64,000 nt of DNA from Nocardia asteroides (GTDB lineage Bacteria > Actinomycetota > Actinomycetes > Mycobacteriales > Mycobacteriaceae): NCBI GenBank assembly GCA_019930625.1, contig CP082844.1, positions 3,100,001-3,164,000 on the forward strand, written 5' to 3'. A program made the position numbers and the translations under genes. Positions within the stretch are counted from its first letter, which is position 1, and every line of letters begins with the position of its first letter. Positions 38,035-46,004 of the stretch are shown one piece after another. The notes beneath the pieces are model-generated. The model was given only the letters and a program-made list of their open reading frames with translations, searched no databases and was not told where the DNA came from.

Positions 38035-38910
38035 TCAGGCCACCCGGCGGTAGGTGCCGACGACGACCGACGCGGTGACCTCGACGGACTCCGGCAACCG
38101 CGCCAGACGCGCCTCCCCGGCGGCGGCGTGGTGTGCGGACGGCCCCATGCCCACCACGTGCGCGACGTCGGTCCTGGCGAGCGTCATCGGATACTCGATA
38201 AGCGTCTGTTCGACCGGCTCGAAATGCCCCGCCATCGCGGCGTCGAGCCTGCGGTCCTTGTCGGGGTCCACTCGGACCATGTCCAGCGGTCCGATCAGCT
38301 CGCCGAGATGGCGTTCGGTGGGTGTGGCGACGACGAAGCGGCCCTCGTCGGCGAGCACCCTGGCGATCTCGCCGGGATTACGCGGTGCGAAAACCGAGAG
38401 CACGCCGGTGAGCGCGCCGTCGCGGATCGGCAACCCACGCCAGGCGTCGGCCAGTATCGCCGCGGCGCGCGGGTGGGCGCGCGCGCACCGCCGGACGGCC
38501 GGCTTGGCCACGTCCAGCCCGATGCCGAGGGCAGGGGGAGACGCGTCGAGCGCCTTGGCCAGGTAGTAACCGGTGCCCGCGCCGACTTCGAGCACCGCGC
38601 CGCCGCTCCGGCGCGTCGTGACGGCTCGTGTGACCGCGTCGGCGATCGGCGCGAAGTGTCCCTCGCTTTGGAAGGCGGCACGCGCGTCGAGCATGGCGGC
38701 GGTGTCCCCGGTCATCTTGGTCGAAGCACCGGTCAGCAGGCTGACGTAGCCCTGCCTGGCGATGTCGAAGCTGTGCCCGCGACCGCAGCGCAGCGCCTTG
38801 TCGGTGGGCTCGAGCGCGAGCGACGCGGCGTCCTGGTGCGCCCGTATACATTCGGGGCATGCCAGGACGCCGGCCGCGACGGCGAGAGTCTTATGCTCAG
38901 CCGGGACCAC
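38035..38910 (-). CDS. 23S rRNA (guanine) methyltransferase, RlmA family
   Basis: 291 residues. An N-terminal zinc finger (ACPEC ... CGRGHSFDIARQGYVSLL) and a SAM-binding Rossmann domain (VLEVGAGTGYYLAKAL) match the RlmA/TlrB family, which methylates G745 or G748 of 23S rRNA. KMTGDTAAMLDARAAF is also family-typical. GTG 38910 immediately follows the stop of the DUF3117 gene, so the pair is coupled. Whether it confers macrolide tolerance, as TlrB does, is not known. Convergent with glgM, 9 bases apart. Confidence 0.88.
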   Translation of the reverse strand: MVPAEHKTLAVAAGVLACPECIRAHQDAASLALEPTDKALRCGRGHSFDIARQGYVSLLTGASTKMTGDTAAMLDARAAFQSEGHFAPIADAVTRAVTTRRSGGAVLEVGAGTGYYLAKALDASPPALGIGLDVAKPAVRRCARAHPRAAAILADAWRGLPIRDGALTGVLSVFAPRNPGEIARVLADEGRFVVATPTERHLGELIGPLDMVRVDPDKDRRLDAAMAGHFEPVEQTLIEYPMTLARTDVAHVVGMGPSAHHAAAGEARLARLPESVEVTASVVVGTYRRVA

Positions 38911-39078
38911 TCAGCTCGTGACGCTCTTCAGTTCGTCACCGAGCGCCGCTGCCTCGTCCGGCGTGAGCTCGACGACCAGACGCCCGCCACCCTCGAGTGG
39001 AACCCGCATAACGATTCCACGCCCTTCTTTGGTTGCCTCGAGGGGACCATCCCCGGTGCGGGGCTTCATGGCCGCCAT
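38911..39078 (-). CDS. DUF3117 family protein
   Basis: 55 residues starting MAAMKPRTGDGPLEATKEGR and continuing with MRVPLEGGGRLVVELTPDEA, ending in LGDELKSVTS. This small, very conserved actinobacterial protein corresponds to Rv1211; function unknown. GGAGGG lies upstream of ATG 39078. Its stop abuts the GTG of the RNA methyltransferase. Its position between tag and glgM/rlmA matches mycobacteria. Confidence 0.92.
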   Translation of the reverse strand: MAAMKPRTGDGPLEATKEGRGIVMRVPLEGGGRLVVELTPDEAAALGDELKSVTS

Positions 39079-39219
39079 CCTCTGCTCCCTCCAGATCTGC
39101 GCGGTCTGCTGCGCACTTTCTTGGAACTCCAGTTGTCACCAACCAGTGAGCTCGCCGGCGTTTGGCGAGCTACACCCGTCCCATTCTTCCCTATCGCGGA
39201 TGTGGACGGATAGCTGAGT

Positions 39220-39813
39220 TCAAAAAGTGACCGGTCGGCCTGTGCCGGACCGGTCGCTGCCCACCCAGCAATCGGCCACGTGGTCATCGACCATTCCGGT
39301 CGCCTGCATCAAGGCATACGCGGTGGTGGGTCCGACGAATCGGAATCCGCGCCGTTTCAATTCTTTTGCCAGGGCTGTGGATTCGGGTGTGGTCGCGGGC
39401 ACATCGGCGCCGGAGCGCGGGCGCGGGCGCGGCGGCGGGGCGAACGACCAGAGCAGCTCGTCCAGGCTCACCTCGAGATCCCTGGCAACCCGGGCGTTGG
39501 CGATGGCCGCGTCGATCTTGAGACGGTTGCGGACTATGCCGGCGTCGGCCATCAGCCTGGCGACGTCGTCGTCACCGAACTCCGCGACGCGCTCGATCGA
39601 GAAATCGGCGAACGCGGCGCGGAAGGCCGGGCGTTTCCGCAGGATGGTCAGCCAGGACAGACCGGATTGGAACGCCTCCAAGCAGAGCCGCTCGAACAAG
39701 GCGTCGTCACCGTGCAGCGGCTTGCCCCATTCGTAGTCGTGGTAGTCCCGATAGAGCGGAGATTCCAGCGGCCAAGCGCAGCGAATCAGCCCGTCGTCGG
39801 CGAGGGCGGTCAT
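39220..39813 (-). CDS. tag: DNA-3-methyladenine glycosylase I
   Basis: 197 residues from ATG 39813. Removes 3-methyladenine from DNA (base excision repair). The N-terminal RCAWPLESPLYRDYHDYEWG has the zinc cysteine and histidine, LCLEAFQSGLSWLTILRKRP forms the helix-hairpin region, and the C-terminal DDHVADCWVG supplies the other zinc ligands. ATG 39813 overlaps the stop of the upstream DivIVA-like gene (ATGA) with GGAGACGAA before it; the frame continues ten codons upstream but inside that gene. Confidence 0.95.
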   Translation of the reverse strand: MTALADDGLIRCAWPLESPLYRDYHDYEWGKPLHGDDALFERLCLEAFQSGLSWLTILRKRPAFRAAFADFSIERVAEFGDDDVARLMADAGIVRNRLKIDAAIANARVARDLEVSLDELLWSFAPPPRPRPRSGADVPATTPESTALAKELKRRGFRFVGPTTAYALMQATGMVDDHVADCWVGSDRSGTGRPVTF

Positions 39814-40130
39814 TTCGTCTCCGGCGCGATCGGCGTCTGCCACCGCGCGGCCTGCGCCTCGGCCAGCTGATGCTGGAGCTCATCGATCCGCGCGGCCAGC
39901 CTGGCCAGCGCCCAATCCACCTCCGCGGCCTTGTAGCCGCGCACCACCTGCTGGAAGCGCAACGCGCGCACGTCCGCCCCGGTGATCCCTTCCACCGGCA
40001 ACACCGTGGCCGTCGTCTCCTCCGGCAGCGGGCCCAGCTCCTCGGACCGCCCGAACACCGCACTGGCGAGCAGGAACAGCACCGCCGCGACCAAGCCGAC
40101 GATCAGCACGTACAACAGCATGGTGAGCAT
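39810..40130 (-). CDS. DivIVA domain-containing small membrane protein
   Basis: 106 residues, counterpart of Rv1209. One N-terminal membrane helix (MLLYVLIVGLVAAVLFLLAS) and a short DivIVA-type segment with coiled coil (ITGADVRALRFQQVVRGYKA, then LARLAARIDELQHQLAEAQA). Likely associates with polar or septal growth machinery, by analogy with Wag31; not shown. TAAACT lies six bases before ATG 40130, so the mRNA is leaderless; the gene is coupled to tag. Confidence 0.88.
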   Translation of the reverse strand: MLTMLLYVLIVGLVAAVLFLLASAVFGRSEELGPLPEETTATVLPVEGITGADVRALRFQQVVRGYKAAEVDWALARLAARIDELQHQLAEAQAARWQTPIAPETK

Positions 40131-40253
40131 GAGATGAGTTTATTTGCAGCGCGTGGCCCGACCGAACAGCCACCGACAGATTCCCCCGTCGGGTGCGAGG
40201 CCTACGAGCGCCGCTCGCGGCCCGCGAACACGCCGCACCGCGGGCGCGGCGAA

Positions 40254-41393
40254 TCAACCACCGTGTCGGGTGGTGTCGATGCCCAGGGACATCCCCGCGA
40301 GACCGCGGCGACGGACAGCGAGTTTGTCGGCGACCTCCAGCAGAGCCTTGGCGGCCGGGTTCTCCGGATCACGCAGCACGATGGGGGTGCCTTCGTCGCC
40401 TGACTCGCGCAGTGCCTGTTCGATGGGAATCTGACCGAGCAGCGGCACCGTCGCGCCCACGGCGCGGGTGAGCCGATCGGCGACGGCCTGCCCGCCACCG
40501 GAGCCGTACAGGTCCATCCGGGTTCCGTCGGGCAGGTCGAGCCAGGACATGTTCTCCACCACGCCCGCGATGCGCTGCCTGGTCTGCAACGCGATCGCGC
40601 CGGCCCGCTCGGCCACCTCCGCGGCGGCCGGCTGCGGGGTGGTGACGACCAGGATCTCCGCCCCCGGAATCAGCTGGGCGATGGAGATGGCGACGTCGCC
40701 GGTGCCCGGGGGCAGATCGAGCAGCAGGATGTCGAGGTCGCCCCAGAAGACGTCGGCGAGGAACTGTTGCAGCGCCCGGTGCAGCATCGGACCGCGCCAC
40801 ACCACCGGCGTGTTGCCCTGGGTGAATTGCGCGATCGAGATCATCTTCACGTCGTGCGCGATCGGCGGCATGATCATCCGCTCGACCTGGGTGGGGCGGG
40901 CGTCGGTGCCGAGCATGCGCGGGATGGAATGCCCGTAGATGTCCGCGTCCAGCACGCCGACCGAGAGGCCGCGCGAGGCCATGGCGGCGGCCAGGTTCAC
41001 CGTGACGCTGGACTTGCCGACGCCGCCCTTTCCGGAGGCGACCGCGTAGACGCGGGTCAGCGAGCCGGGCTGGGCGAACGGGATGACCGGATCGGCCGCG
41101 TCACCGCGCAACTGCTTGCGCAGTGCGGTGCGCTGCTCGTCGTTCATCACGTCGAGGTCGACGCTGATCGCGCCCACGCCCGGGACATCCGCGACGGCCT
41201 TGCTGACCCGCTGCGTGATCTCGGTGCGCAGAGGGCAACCCGCCGTCGTCAAGTAGATCTCCACGTGGACATCGCTGGCGGCGCCGATCACAACGCTCTT
41301 CACCATGCCCAGCTCGGTGATCGGCTTGCGGATCTCCGGGTCGTCGACCTTCGCGAGGGCTCCCCGCACATCCGATTCCGTAACCACTGGCAT
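40254..41393 (-). CDS. mrp: Mrp/ApbC family iron-sulfur carrier ATPase
   Basis: 379 residues from ATG 41393. N-terminal MIP18/DUF59 domain (VRGALAKVDDPEIRKPITEL), then a P-loop NTPase with deviant Walker A SGKGGVGKSSVTVNLA, switch region GVLDADIYGHSIPRMLG, and LDILLLDLPPGTGDVAISIA. Family members carry and transfer [4Fe-4S] clusters. TAAAAT seven bases before the ATG gives a leaderless start; the frame extends upstream to 41546 but into the next gene. Confidence 0.94.
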   Translation of the reverse strand: MPVVTESDVRGALAKVDDPEIRKPITELGMVKSVVIGAASDVHVEIYLTTAGCPLRTEITQRVSKAVADVPGVGAISVDLDVMNDEQRTALRKQLRGDAADPVIPFAQPGSLTRVYAVASGKGGVGKSSVTVNLAAAMASRGLSVGVLDADIYGHSIPRMLGTDARPTQVERMIMPPIAHDVKMISIAQFTQGNTPVVWRGPMLHRALQQFLADVFWGDLDILLLDLPPGTGDVAISIAQLIPGAEILVVTTPQPAAAEVAERAGAIALQTRQRIAGVVENMSWLDLPDGTRMDLYGSGGGQAVADRLTRAVGATVPLLGQIPIEQALRESGDEGTPIVLRDPENPAAKALLEVADKLAVRRRGLAGMSLGIDTTRHGG

Positions 41394-41400
41394 GGCAGAA

Positions 41401-41406
41401 ATTTTA
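41401..41406 (-). promoter_or_regulatory. -10 element of mrp (leaderless)
   Basis: TAAAAT on the minus strand, seven bases before ATG 41393. It lies in the 19-base gap after the transglycosylase stop, so mrp has its own promoter. Confidence 0.55.
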
Positions 41407-41412
41407 GGCGTG

Positions 41413-42279
41413 TCAAATTTTGGGCAGGTCACGGGGCCGGGGTGCGACCCCCGTGTTGTAGGAAGTTTCCCACGCCATGACGTTCGCGACGTACGCCATG
41501 GAGTGGTTGTAGCGCAGGATCGCCTTGGTCTGCTGGGCCATGTCACGCATGTTCAAGCCGCCGTCGCACAGGTACTTCCCGGCGGTCAGGGCGGCGTCGA
41601 AGAGGTTCTGCGGGTCGGCGATGCCGTCGCCGCTGCCGTCGGCCGCGTAGCGCTTCCAGGTTTCGGGCAGGAACTGCATGGGGCCGATGGCGCGGTCGTA
41701 TCCGTCCAGGCCGTCCAACGCGCCGTCGTCGGTGTCGCGGATGACGTGGTTGCCGTAGAGCGAACCATCCAGCACCGGGCCGTAGACGGGGCTCAGCGGG
41801 TTGCCCTCGGCGTCGGCCTTGCCGCCGAACGCGTGGGTGGACTCGACCCGGCCGATACCGGCCAGCAGCGACCACGGCATGCCGCACACCGGATTCTCGG
41901 CCGCCAGGACCCGTTCCGCGTTCTGATAGGCCGCGACGGCCACACCGGGGACGCCCAGCGGCCCGGTCGCCATCGCGGCGGGTTGCCGACCGCCCGGCAG
42001 CGCAACGGTTTTCACCACGGGCGTGGCGGTAGGCGCGGCCTTCGCCATGGCGTGAGCGGCGAATTCAGCCCCGGCCATCAAGTCCGCGGCCGCCTGCGGG
42101 CCGGCGCTCAGAGTATCCGGTTCGCTTTCGGGTGTATGCACCGCCGCCGCGACGGGTGCGGCGTCGCCGACCTCGGAGGCGGCCGTGACGGATACGAGCC
42201 CGGCGGGAACCAAGCCGGTCAGTGCGATGACGGAACTCCGTCTGACGGTGGCAGGCGATTGTTTGCGATGACGCCCCAC
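41413..42279 (-). CDS. Lytic murein transglycosylase (SLT family), copy 1
   Basis: 288 residues from GTG 42279 with GGGAGGG upstream. Signal sequence/anchor (SSVIALTGLVPAGLVSVTAA), then a lytic transglycosylase domain with catalytic glutamate in LLAGIGRVESTHAFGGKADA, followed by GYDRAIGPMQFLPETWKRYA, DGIADPQNLFDAALTAGKYL and ILRYNHSMAYVANVMAW. Cleaves peptidoglycan glycan strands. Counterpart of Rv1230c. A paralogue lies directly upstream (42392-43846). Confidence 0.92.
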   Translation of the reverse strand: MGRHRKQSPATVRRSSVIALTGLVPAGLVSVTAASEVGDAAPVAAAVHTPESEPDTLSAGPQAAADLMAGAEFAAHAMAKAAPTATPVVKTVALPGGRQPAAMATGPLGVPGVAVAAYQNAERVLAAENPVCGMPWSLLAGIGRVESTHAFGGKADAEGNPLSPVYGPVLDGSLYGNHVIRDTDDGALDGLDGYDRAIGPMQFLPETWKRYAADGSGDGIADPQNLFDAALTAGKYLCDGGLNMRDMAQQTKAILRYNHSMAYVANVMAWETSYNTGVAPRPRDLPKI

Positions 42280-42391
42280 GGTGCGGTGACCCTCCCATGG
42301 CTCGCTGTGAGCCCTTTGTGATGAACCAAGGGGAGATTACCGCATCCGAGATCTGTTTGTTACTACTTCGTGATCTGATGCCTGGTTTGAA

Positions 42392-43846
42392 TCACTGCTG
42401 GGGTGCAGCGGGTGGTACGGGAAGGGGGATGACGATTCCGAAGGGGAGAGTGATCCCCGGTGGCGGCGGGGGAACAGGGGCGGCCTCGGGCGCCGGTTCC
42501 GGTTCGGGTTCCGCAGCGGGCGGCGTGGTGACGGCAGGTTCGGGATCGCCGCGGTGTGCGTCGTCCGGAGCGGGCAGGCCTCCGGGTGCGGGCGTGGGTT
42601 CGGCGGTGGCCAGCGTGGTCTCGGGCTGTGCGCATCCGGCGGCCTGCTGGTCCGGGGCGCCCGGCTGGCCGGGGATCCCGGCATCGGCGGGCCTGCCCAT
42701 CCCGGCCGGATCGCCGGGGTCGCGGGGAGCGGCCGGTACGCCGCCGTAGGGTTGCCCCGGTGCGAGCGGGACGCGGGCGGTGCCCGGTAGGTCCGGGAAC
42801 GGCATGGGTGCGGGTATCGGTTGCGCCGCGCACGGATTCACCGGCGGCGCGGGCGGGCAGAAGATCCCACACGGAATCGGCGGCAAACCCGGAATCGTGA
42901 TCATCACCTGCATCGGCACCGGCGGCCGCGGAACCGGAACCACCGCCCGCGGCGACTCACCCACCCGCGGCGCCGTCGTCGTCACCGCCGCCATCTCCGA
43001 CCCCGGCCCCACCGAAGGCAACGTCCCCGGCGCCACCACATCCGGCGAAATCCGCACCTGCTGCGGCGAACCCCCCGTCCGATACGCCGCCGACCAACTC
43101 AACACATTCGCCGCGTACGCCATCGAGTTGTTGTACCGCAACACCGCCCGCAACTCCTGCGACCCATCCCGCAGATCCATACCCCCCGAACACAAATACT
43201 TCCCCGCCGCCAACGCCGCATCGAACACATTATGCGGATCCGACACCCCGTCCCCATTCCCATCCGCCCCATACAACCCCCACGTCCCCGGCAAGAACTG
43301 CATCGGACCCACCGCCCGCACAAACCCACCGTCCCCAGCCCGGATCACCTCGTTCCCCGGCAAACTCCCATCCAACGCCGGACCGAAAATCGGCGACACC
43401 GTCGTACCCGCCGCATCCGTACGCCCACCCCGCGCATGCCCCGACTCGATCCGCCCGATCCCCGCCAGCAAACTCCACGACAACCCACACCCCGGCGCCG
43501 AAGACGCCAACGCCAACTCCGCATTCCGATACGCCGCCAACACCACCTCCGGAATCCCCAACGCACCCCCCACCCTCGGCAACGAAAGCTCCTGCAACGG
43601 CACCACACCCGCGAACGGCGCCACCCCCGGCGTCACCGCCCGCAACCGCCGCGGCCCCTCCACCGACACCGGCAACCACCCCACCACCCCCGACGACCCA
43701 CCCGCCACACCCCCACCCGACGCCGCCGCCAACACCTCCGGCGCCCGCGGCGCCGACACCCCCACCGGCGACTGCACCCCCGAACCACTCACCACCACAC
43801 CAGCAACAACCAAAGCCGACACCGTTATCGGAGCAGATACACGCAT
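42392..43846 (-). CDS. Lytic transglycosylase, copy 2, with Pro-rich C-terminal tail and skewed codon use
   Basis: 484 residues from ATG 43846. Signal peptide (RVSAPITVSALVVAGVVVSG), lytic transglycosylase domain (LLAGIGRIESGHARGGRTDA, FVRAVGPMQFLPGTWGLYGA, VLRYNNSMAYAANVLSW), then about 190 residues of Pro/Ala-rich tail with IPCGIFCPPAPPVNPCAAQP, likely wall-spanning. From about 42870 to 43846 nearly all codons end in G or T (TTG, GGG, GTG, AAT), unlike every neighbour; the tail has normal codons. An 18-base palindrome and a hairpin lie upstream. Confidence 0.88.
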   Translation of the reverse strand: MRVSAPITVSALVVAGVVVSGSGVQSPVGVSAPRAPEVLAAASGGGVAGGSSGVVGWLPVSVEGPRRLRAVTPGVAPFAGVVPLQELSLPRVGGALGIPEVVLAAYRNAELALASSAPGCGLSWSLLAGIGRIESGHARGGRTDAAGTTVSPIFGPALDGSLPGNEVIRAGDGGFVRAVGPMQFLPGTWGLYGADGNGDGVSDPHNVFDAALAAGKYLCSGGMDLRDGSQELRAVLRYNNSMAYAANVLSWSAAYRTGGSPQQVRISPDVVAPGTLPSVGPGSEMAAVTTTAPRVGESPRAVVPVPRPPVPMQVMITIPGLPPIPCGIFCPPAPPVNPCAAQPIPAPMPFPDLPGTARVPLAPGQPYGGVPAAPRDPGDPAGMGRPADAGIPGQPGAPDQQAAGCAQPETTLATAEPTPAPGGLPAPDDAHRGDPEPAVTTPPAAEPEPEPAPEAAPVPPPPPGITLPFGIVIPLPVPPAAPQQ

Positions 43847-43876
43847 TCGGCCACACCCAATCCCTCGACGTCGTGG

Positions 43877-43913
43877 GAGCGGCCGTCCGGGACATCCCCT
43901 GTCCGGGCCGCTC
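43877..43913. terminator. Hairpin between DUF1003 and transglycosylase genes
   Basis: GAGCGGCC (43877-43884) pairs with GGCCGCTC (43906-43913), and the inner CCGGGACA/TGTCCGG segments extend the stem with small bulges. It lies just past the DUF1003 stop on the minus strand. No U-run follows, so termination is only one possible role. Confidence 0.4.
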
Positions 43914-43930
43914 TGGACAACGTTGTCCAG
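43913..43930. promoter_or_regulatory. 18-base perfect palindrome
   Basis: CTGGACAACGTTGTCCAG is identical on both strands. It sits directly before the DUF1003 stop codon and 67 bases before the transglycosylase start. Either a dimeric regulator operator for the transglycosylase gene or part of a terminator with the adjoining hairpin. Confidence 0.5.
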
Positions 43931-43931
43931 G

Positions 43932-44576
43932 TTACCCACCAGTCAGGTCGTTGTTCGGTATTTCCGGTTGATCACTGGTTACCGAAGGGGGAATAGGTGC
44001 TGGAGCGGGCTTTCTGCCGGAGCTTTTTTTGCGGCCGCCCTTTCCGGAGCTTTCGATCTCGTGAGCCGGGGATTCGGCGGACTCGATCCGGTCCAGAATC
44101 CCTTTCAGCTCTTCCAATTCCCGGCGCAGGTAATCTCGGGTGGCCACTTCACCGACCGCGATGCGTAATGCCGCCAGTTCGCGGGCCAGAAACTCGGTGT
44201 CCGCCTTGGTTTGAGCGGCCCGCATCCGGTCCTCCTCCAGGGCGACCCGGTCCCGGTTGTCCTGCCGGTTCTGCGCGAGCAGGATCAGTGGCGCCGCGTA
44301 GGCGGCCTGGGTGGAAAAGGCCAGGTTCAGCAGGATGAACGGGTACGGGTCCCAGCGCAGCGCGACCACGAAGACGTTCAACAGGATCCAGACCAGCACC
44401 AGGATCGTCTGGACCGCCAGGTACCGCCCGGTGCCCAGGAATCGCGCCACCCGCTCACTGCTGCGGGCCAATGCCTCGGCGTCCCACTCGAACCGGAACC
44501 GGCCTTCCACCGGCGTCTCCAGACGCTGGCGCGCCCTGCTGGGACCGAGCCGCCCGCCCGGGTCGTTCTCGGTCAT
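43932..44576 (-). CDS. DUF1003 membrane protein
   Basis: 214 residues, counterpart of Rv1231c. Two adjacent membrane helices (VQTILVLVWILLNVFVVALR and FILLNLAFSTQAAYAAPLIL) with LAQNRQDNRDRVALEEDRMR directly after them define DUF1003; a coiled segment and a basic-acidic tail (SSGKGGRKKSSGRK) follow. Function unknown; encoded beside Mg/CBS-type genes. GGAAGGACGGAG precedes the ATG. Confidence 0.92.
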   Translation of the reverse strand: MTENDPGGRLGPSRARQRLETPVEGRFRFEWDAEALARSSERVARFLGTGRYLAVQTILVLVWILLNVFVVALRWDPYPFILLNLAFSTQAAYAAPLILLAQNRQDNRDRVALEEDRMRAAQTKADTEFLARELAALRIAVGEVATRDYLRRELEELKGILDRIESAESPAHEIESSGKGGRKKSSGRKPAPAPIPPSVTSDQPEIPNNDLTGG

Positions 44577-44661
44577 GCTCCGTCCTTCCGGGCGCGAGCG
44601 CTCCTGTGGGCCCGGCCGCTCACACTGTGCCGTCCGGGGGCGTGCGCGGGGTCCCGCGTGG

Positions 44662-45942
44662 TCATGCCGAGCCCCTCTCGTCGGTCTCTGCCTGGTCGCG
44701 CCAGTCCTCGGGCAGCAGGTGGTCGAGGACGTCGTCGACGCTGACCGCGCCGAGCAGGTGGTTCTCCTCGTCCACCACCGGTCCGCAGACCAGGTTGTAG
44801 GTCGCGAAGTACCGGGTCACCGCGGCCAGCGGAAGTCCGGGGCGCAGCGGCGACAGGTCGGTGTCGAGGATGCCGCCCACCAGGTGGGCCGGTGGTTCGC
44901 GCAGTAATTGCTGGATGTGCACCGAACCCAGATAGCGCCCGGTGGGCGTCGCGGTGGGCGGACGGACCACGAACACCATGGAGGCCAGCGCGGGGGTCAG
45001 GTCCGGGTTGCGCACCCGCGCCAGCGCCTCGGCCACCGTGGTGGACGGTGTCAAGATCACCGGCTTCGGGGTCATCAGGCCGCCCGCACTGTAAGGAGAG
45101 TGCTCGAGCAACCTGCGCACCGGTTCGGACTCCTGCGGGTCCATCAAGGCGAGCAGCGATTCGGCCTCGCCCTCGGGCAACTCGCCCAGCAGGTCGGCGG
45201 CGTCGTCGGGGTCCATCGCCTCCAACACGTCGGCGGCCCTGCGCACCTCCAAGTGGCTGAGCAGTTCGACCTGCTCGTCGTCGGGGAGTTCCTGCACCAC
45301 GTCGGCCAGGCGCTCGTCGTCCAGCGCGACGGCCACCTCGATCCGCCGCTTCTCCGGCAGCTCGCGCAGTTGTTGCGCCACGTCGGCCGCGCGCATGCCC
45401 TCGAACTGTTCCAGCAGCTGGGTGACGTCCTGCCCCGGCCGGTCGATCTCGTTGGGCGTCAGGCCGGACACGACGGTCCAGTCCACGACGTGCACCGTGC
45501 GCCTGCGGCCGAGCCTGCGGTGCCCGCGCACCGCGACCCGGGTGACCAGCCAATCCCGGGACCGGGTCTGTTCGATGCCCAGATCGGTCACATGGACGTC
45601 CACGCCCGCCAGATCCGGCAGGTCGGGGTCCTCGACCCGCACCATCGAGTCGACGATCTGCGCCAGAGCGAGCATCTCGCCCGGTCGCTGGGTGAAACGT
45701 CGCAGGCTGACCGTCCCGGTGTTCAGCGTGACCACCCCGGGTTCGATCGCCGTGACCCGCAGGATCGGCACGAAAATACGCCGCCGGGTGAGCAATTCGA
45801 CGACCAGGCCGTGCACGCGGGGCTGCCGGCGATCGGAGCGGACGGCCACGACGACGTCACGTATCCGGCCGATAGACTCGCCGTCCGGTCCCAGCACCGC
45901 CAACCCGGCCAGCCTGGCGACGTACACCCTGGTAGCTGCCAT
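44662..45942 (-). CDS. PRC-barrel / MgtE N-domain / CBS protein without membrane domain
   Basis: 426 residues, counterpart of Rv1232c. Order: N-terminal PRC-barrel-like segment (LAGLAVLGPDGESIGRIRDV, about residues 10-100), MgtE intracellular N domain (about 150-270; VVQELPDDEQVELLSHLEVR, LEAMDPDDAADLLGELPEGE) and a CBS pair (about 285-410; YLGSVHIQQLLREPP, NHLLGAVSVDDVLDHLLPED). The transport helices of true MgtE are missing, so it is a probable Mg or nucleotide sensor. TAGCCT six bases before ATG 45942. Confidence 0.9.
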   Translation of the reverse strand: MAATRVYVARLAGLAVLGPDGESIGRIRDVVVAVRSDRRQPRVHGLVVELLTRRRIFVPILRVTAIEPGVVTLNTGTVSLRRFTQRPGEMLALAQIVDSMVRVEDPDLPDLAGVDVHVTDLGIEQTRSRDWLVTRVAVRGHRRLGRRRTVHVVDWTVVSGLTPNEIDRPGQDVTQLLEQFEGMRAADVAQQLRELPEKRRIEVAVALDDERLADVVQELPDDEQVELLSHLEVRRAADVLEAMDPDDAADLLGELPEGEAESLLALMDPQESEPVRRLLEHSPYSAGGLMTPKPVILTPSTTVAEALARVRNPDLTPALASMVFVVRPPTATPTGRYLGSVHIQQLLREPPAHLVGGILDTDLSPLRPGLPLAAVTRYFATYNLVCGPVVDEENHLLGAVSVDDVLDHLLPEDWRDQAETDERGSA

Positions 45943-46004
45943 GCTGCCAGGCTAGAGGTTCGCGGGCGGGTGTTCGCACCCCGCCACGATCGACGGGAGT
46001 GATC

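Noticed and set aside
42870..43846. Repetitive C-rich plus-strand frames as separate proteins
   Set aside because: They are by-products of the skewed codon use of the transglycosylase on the other strand.
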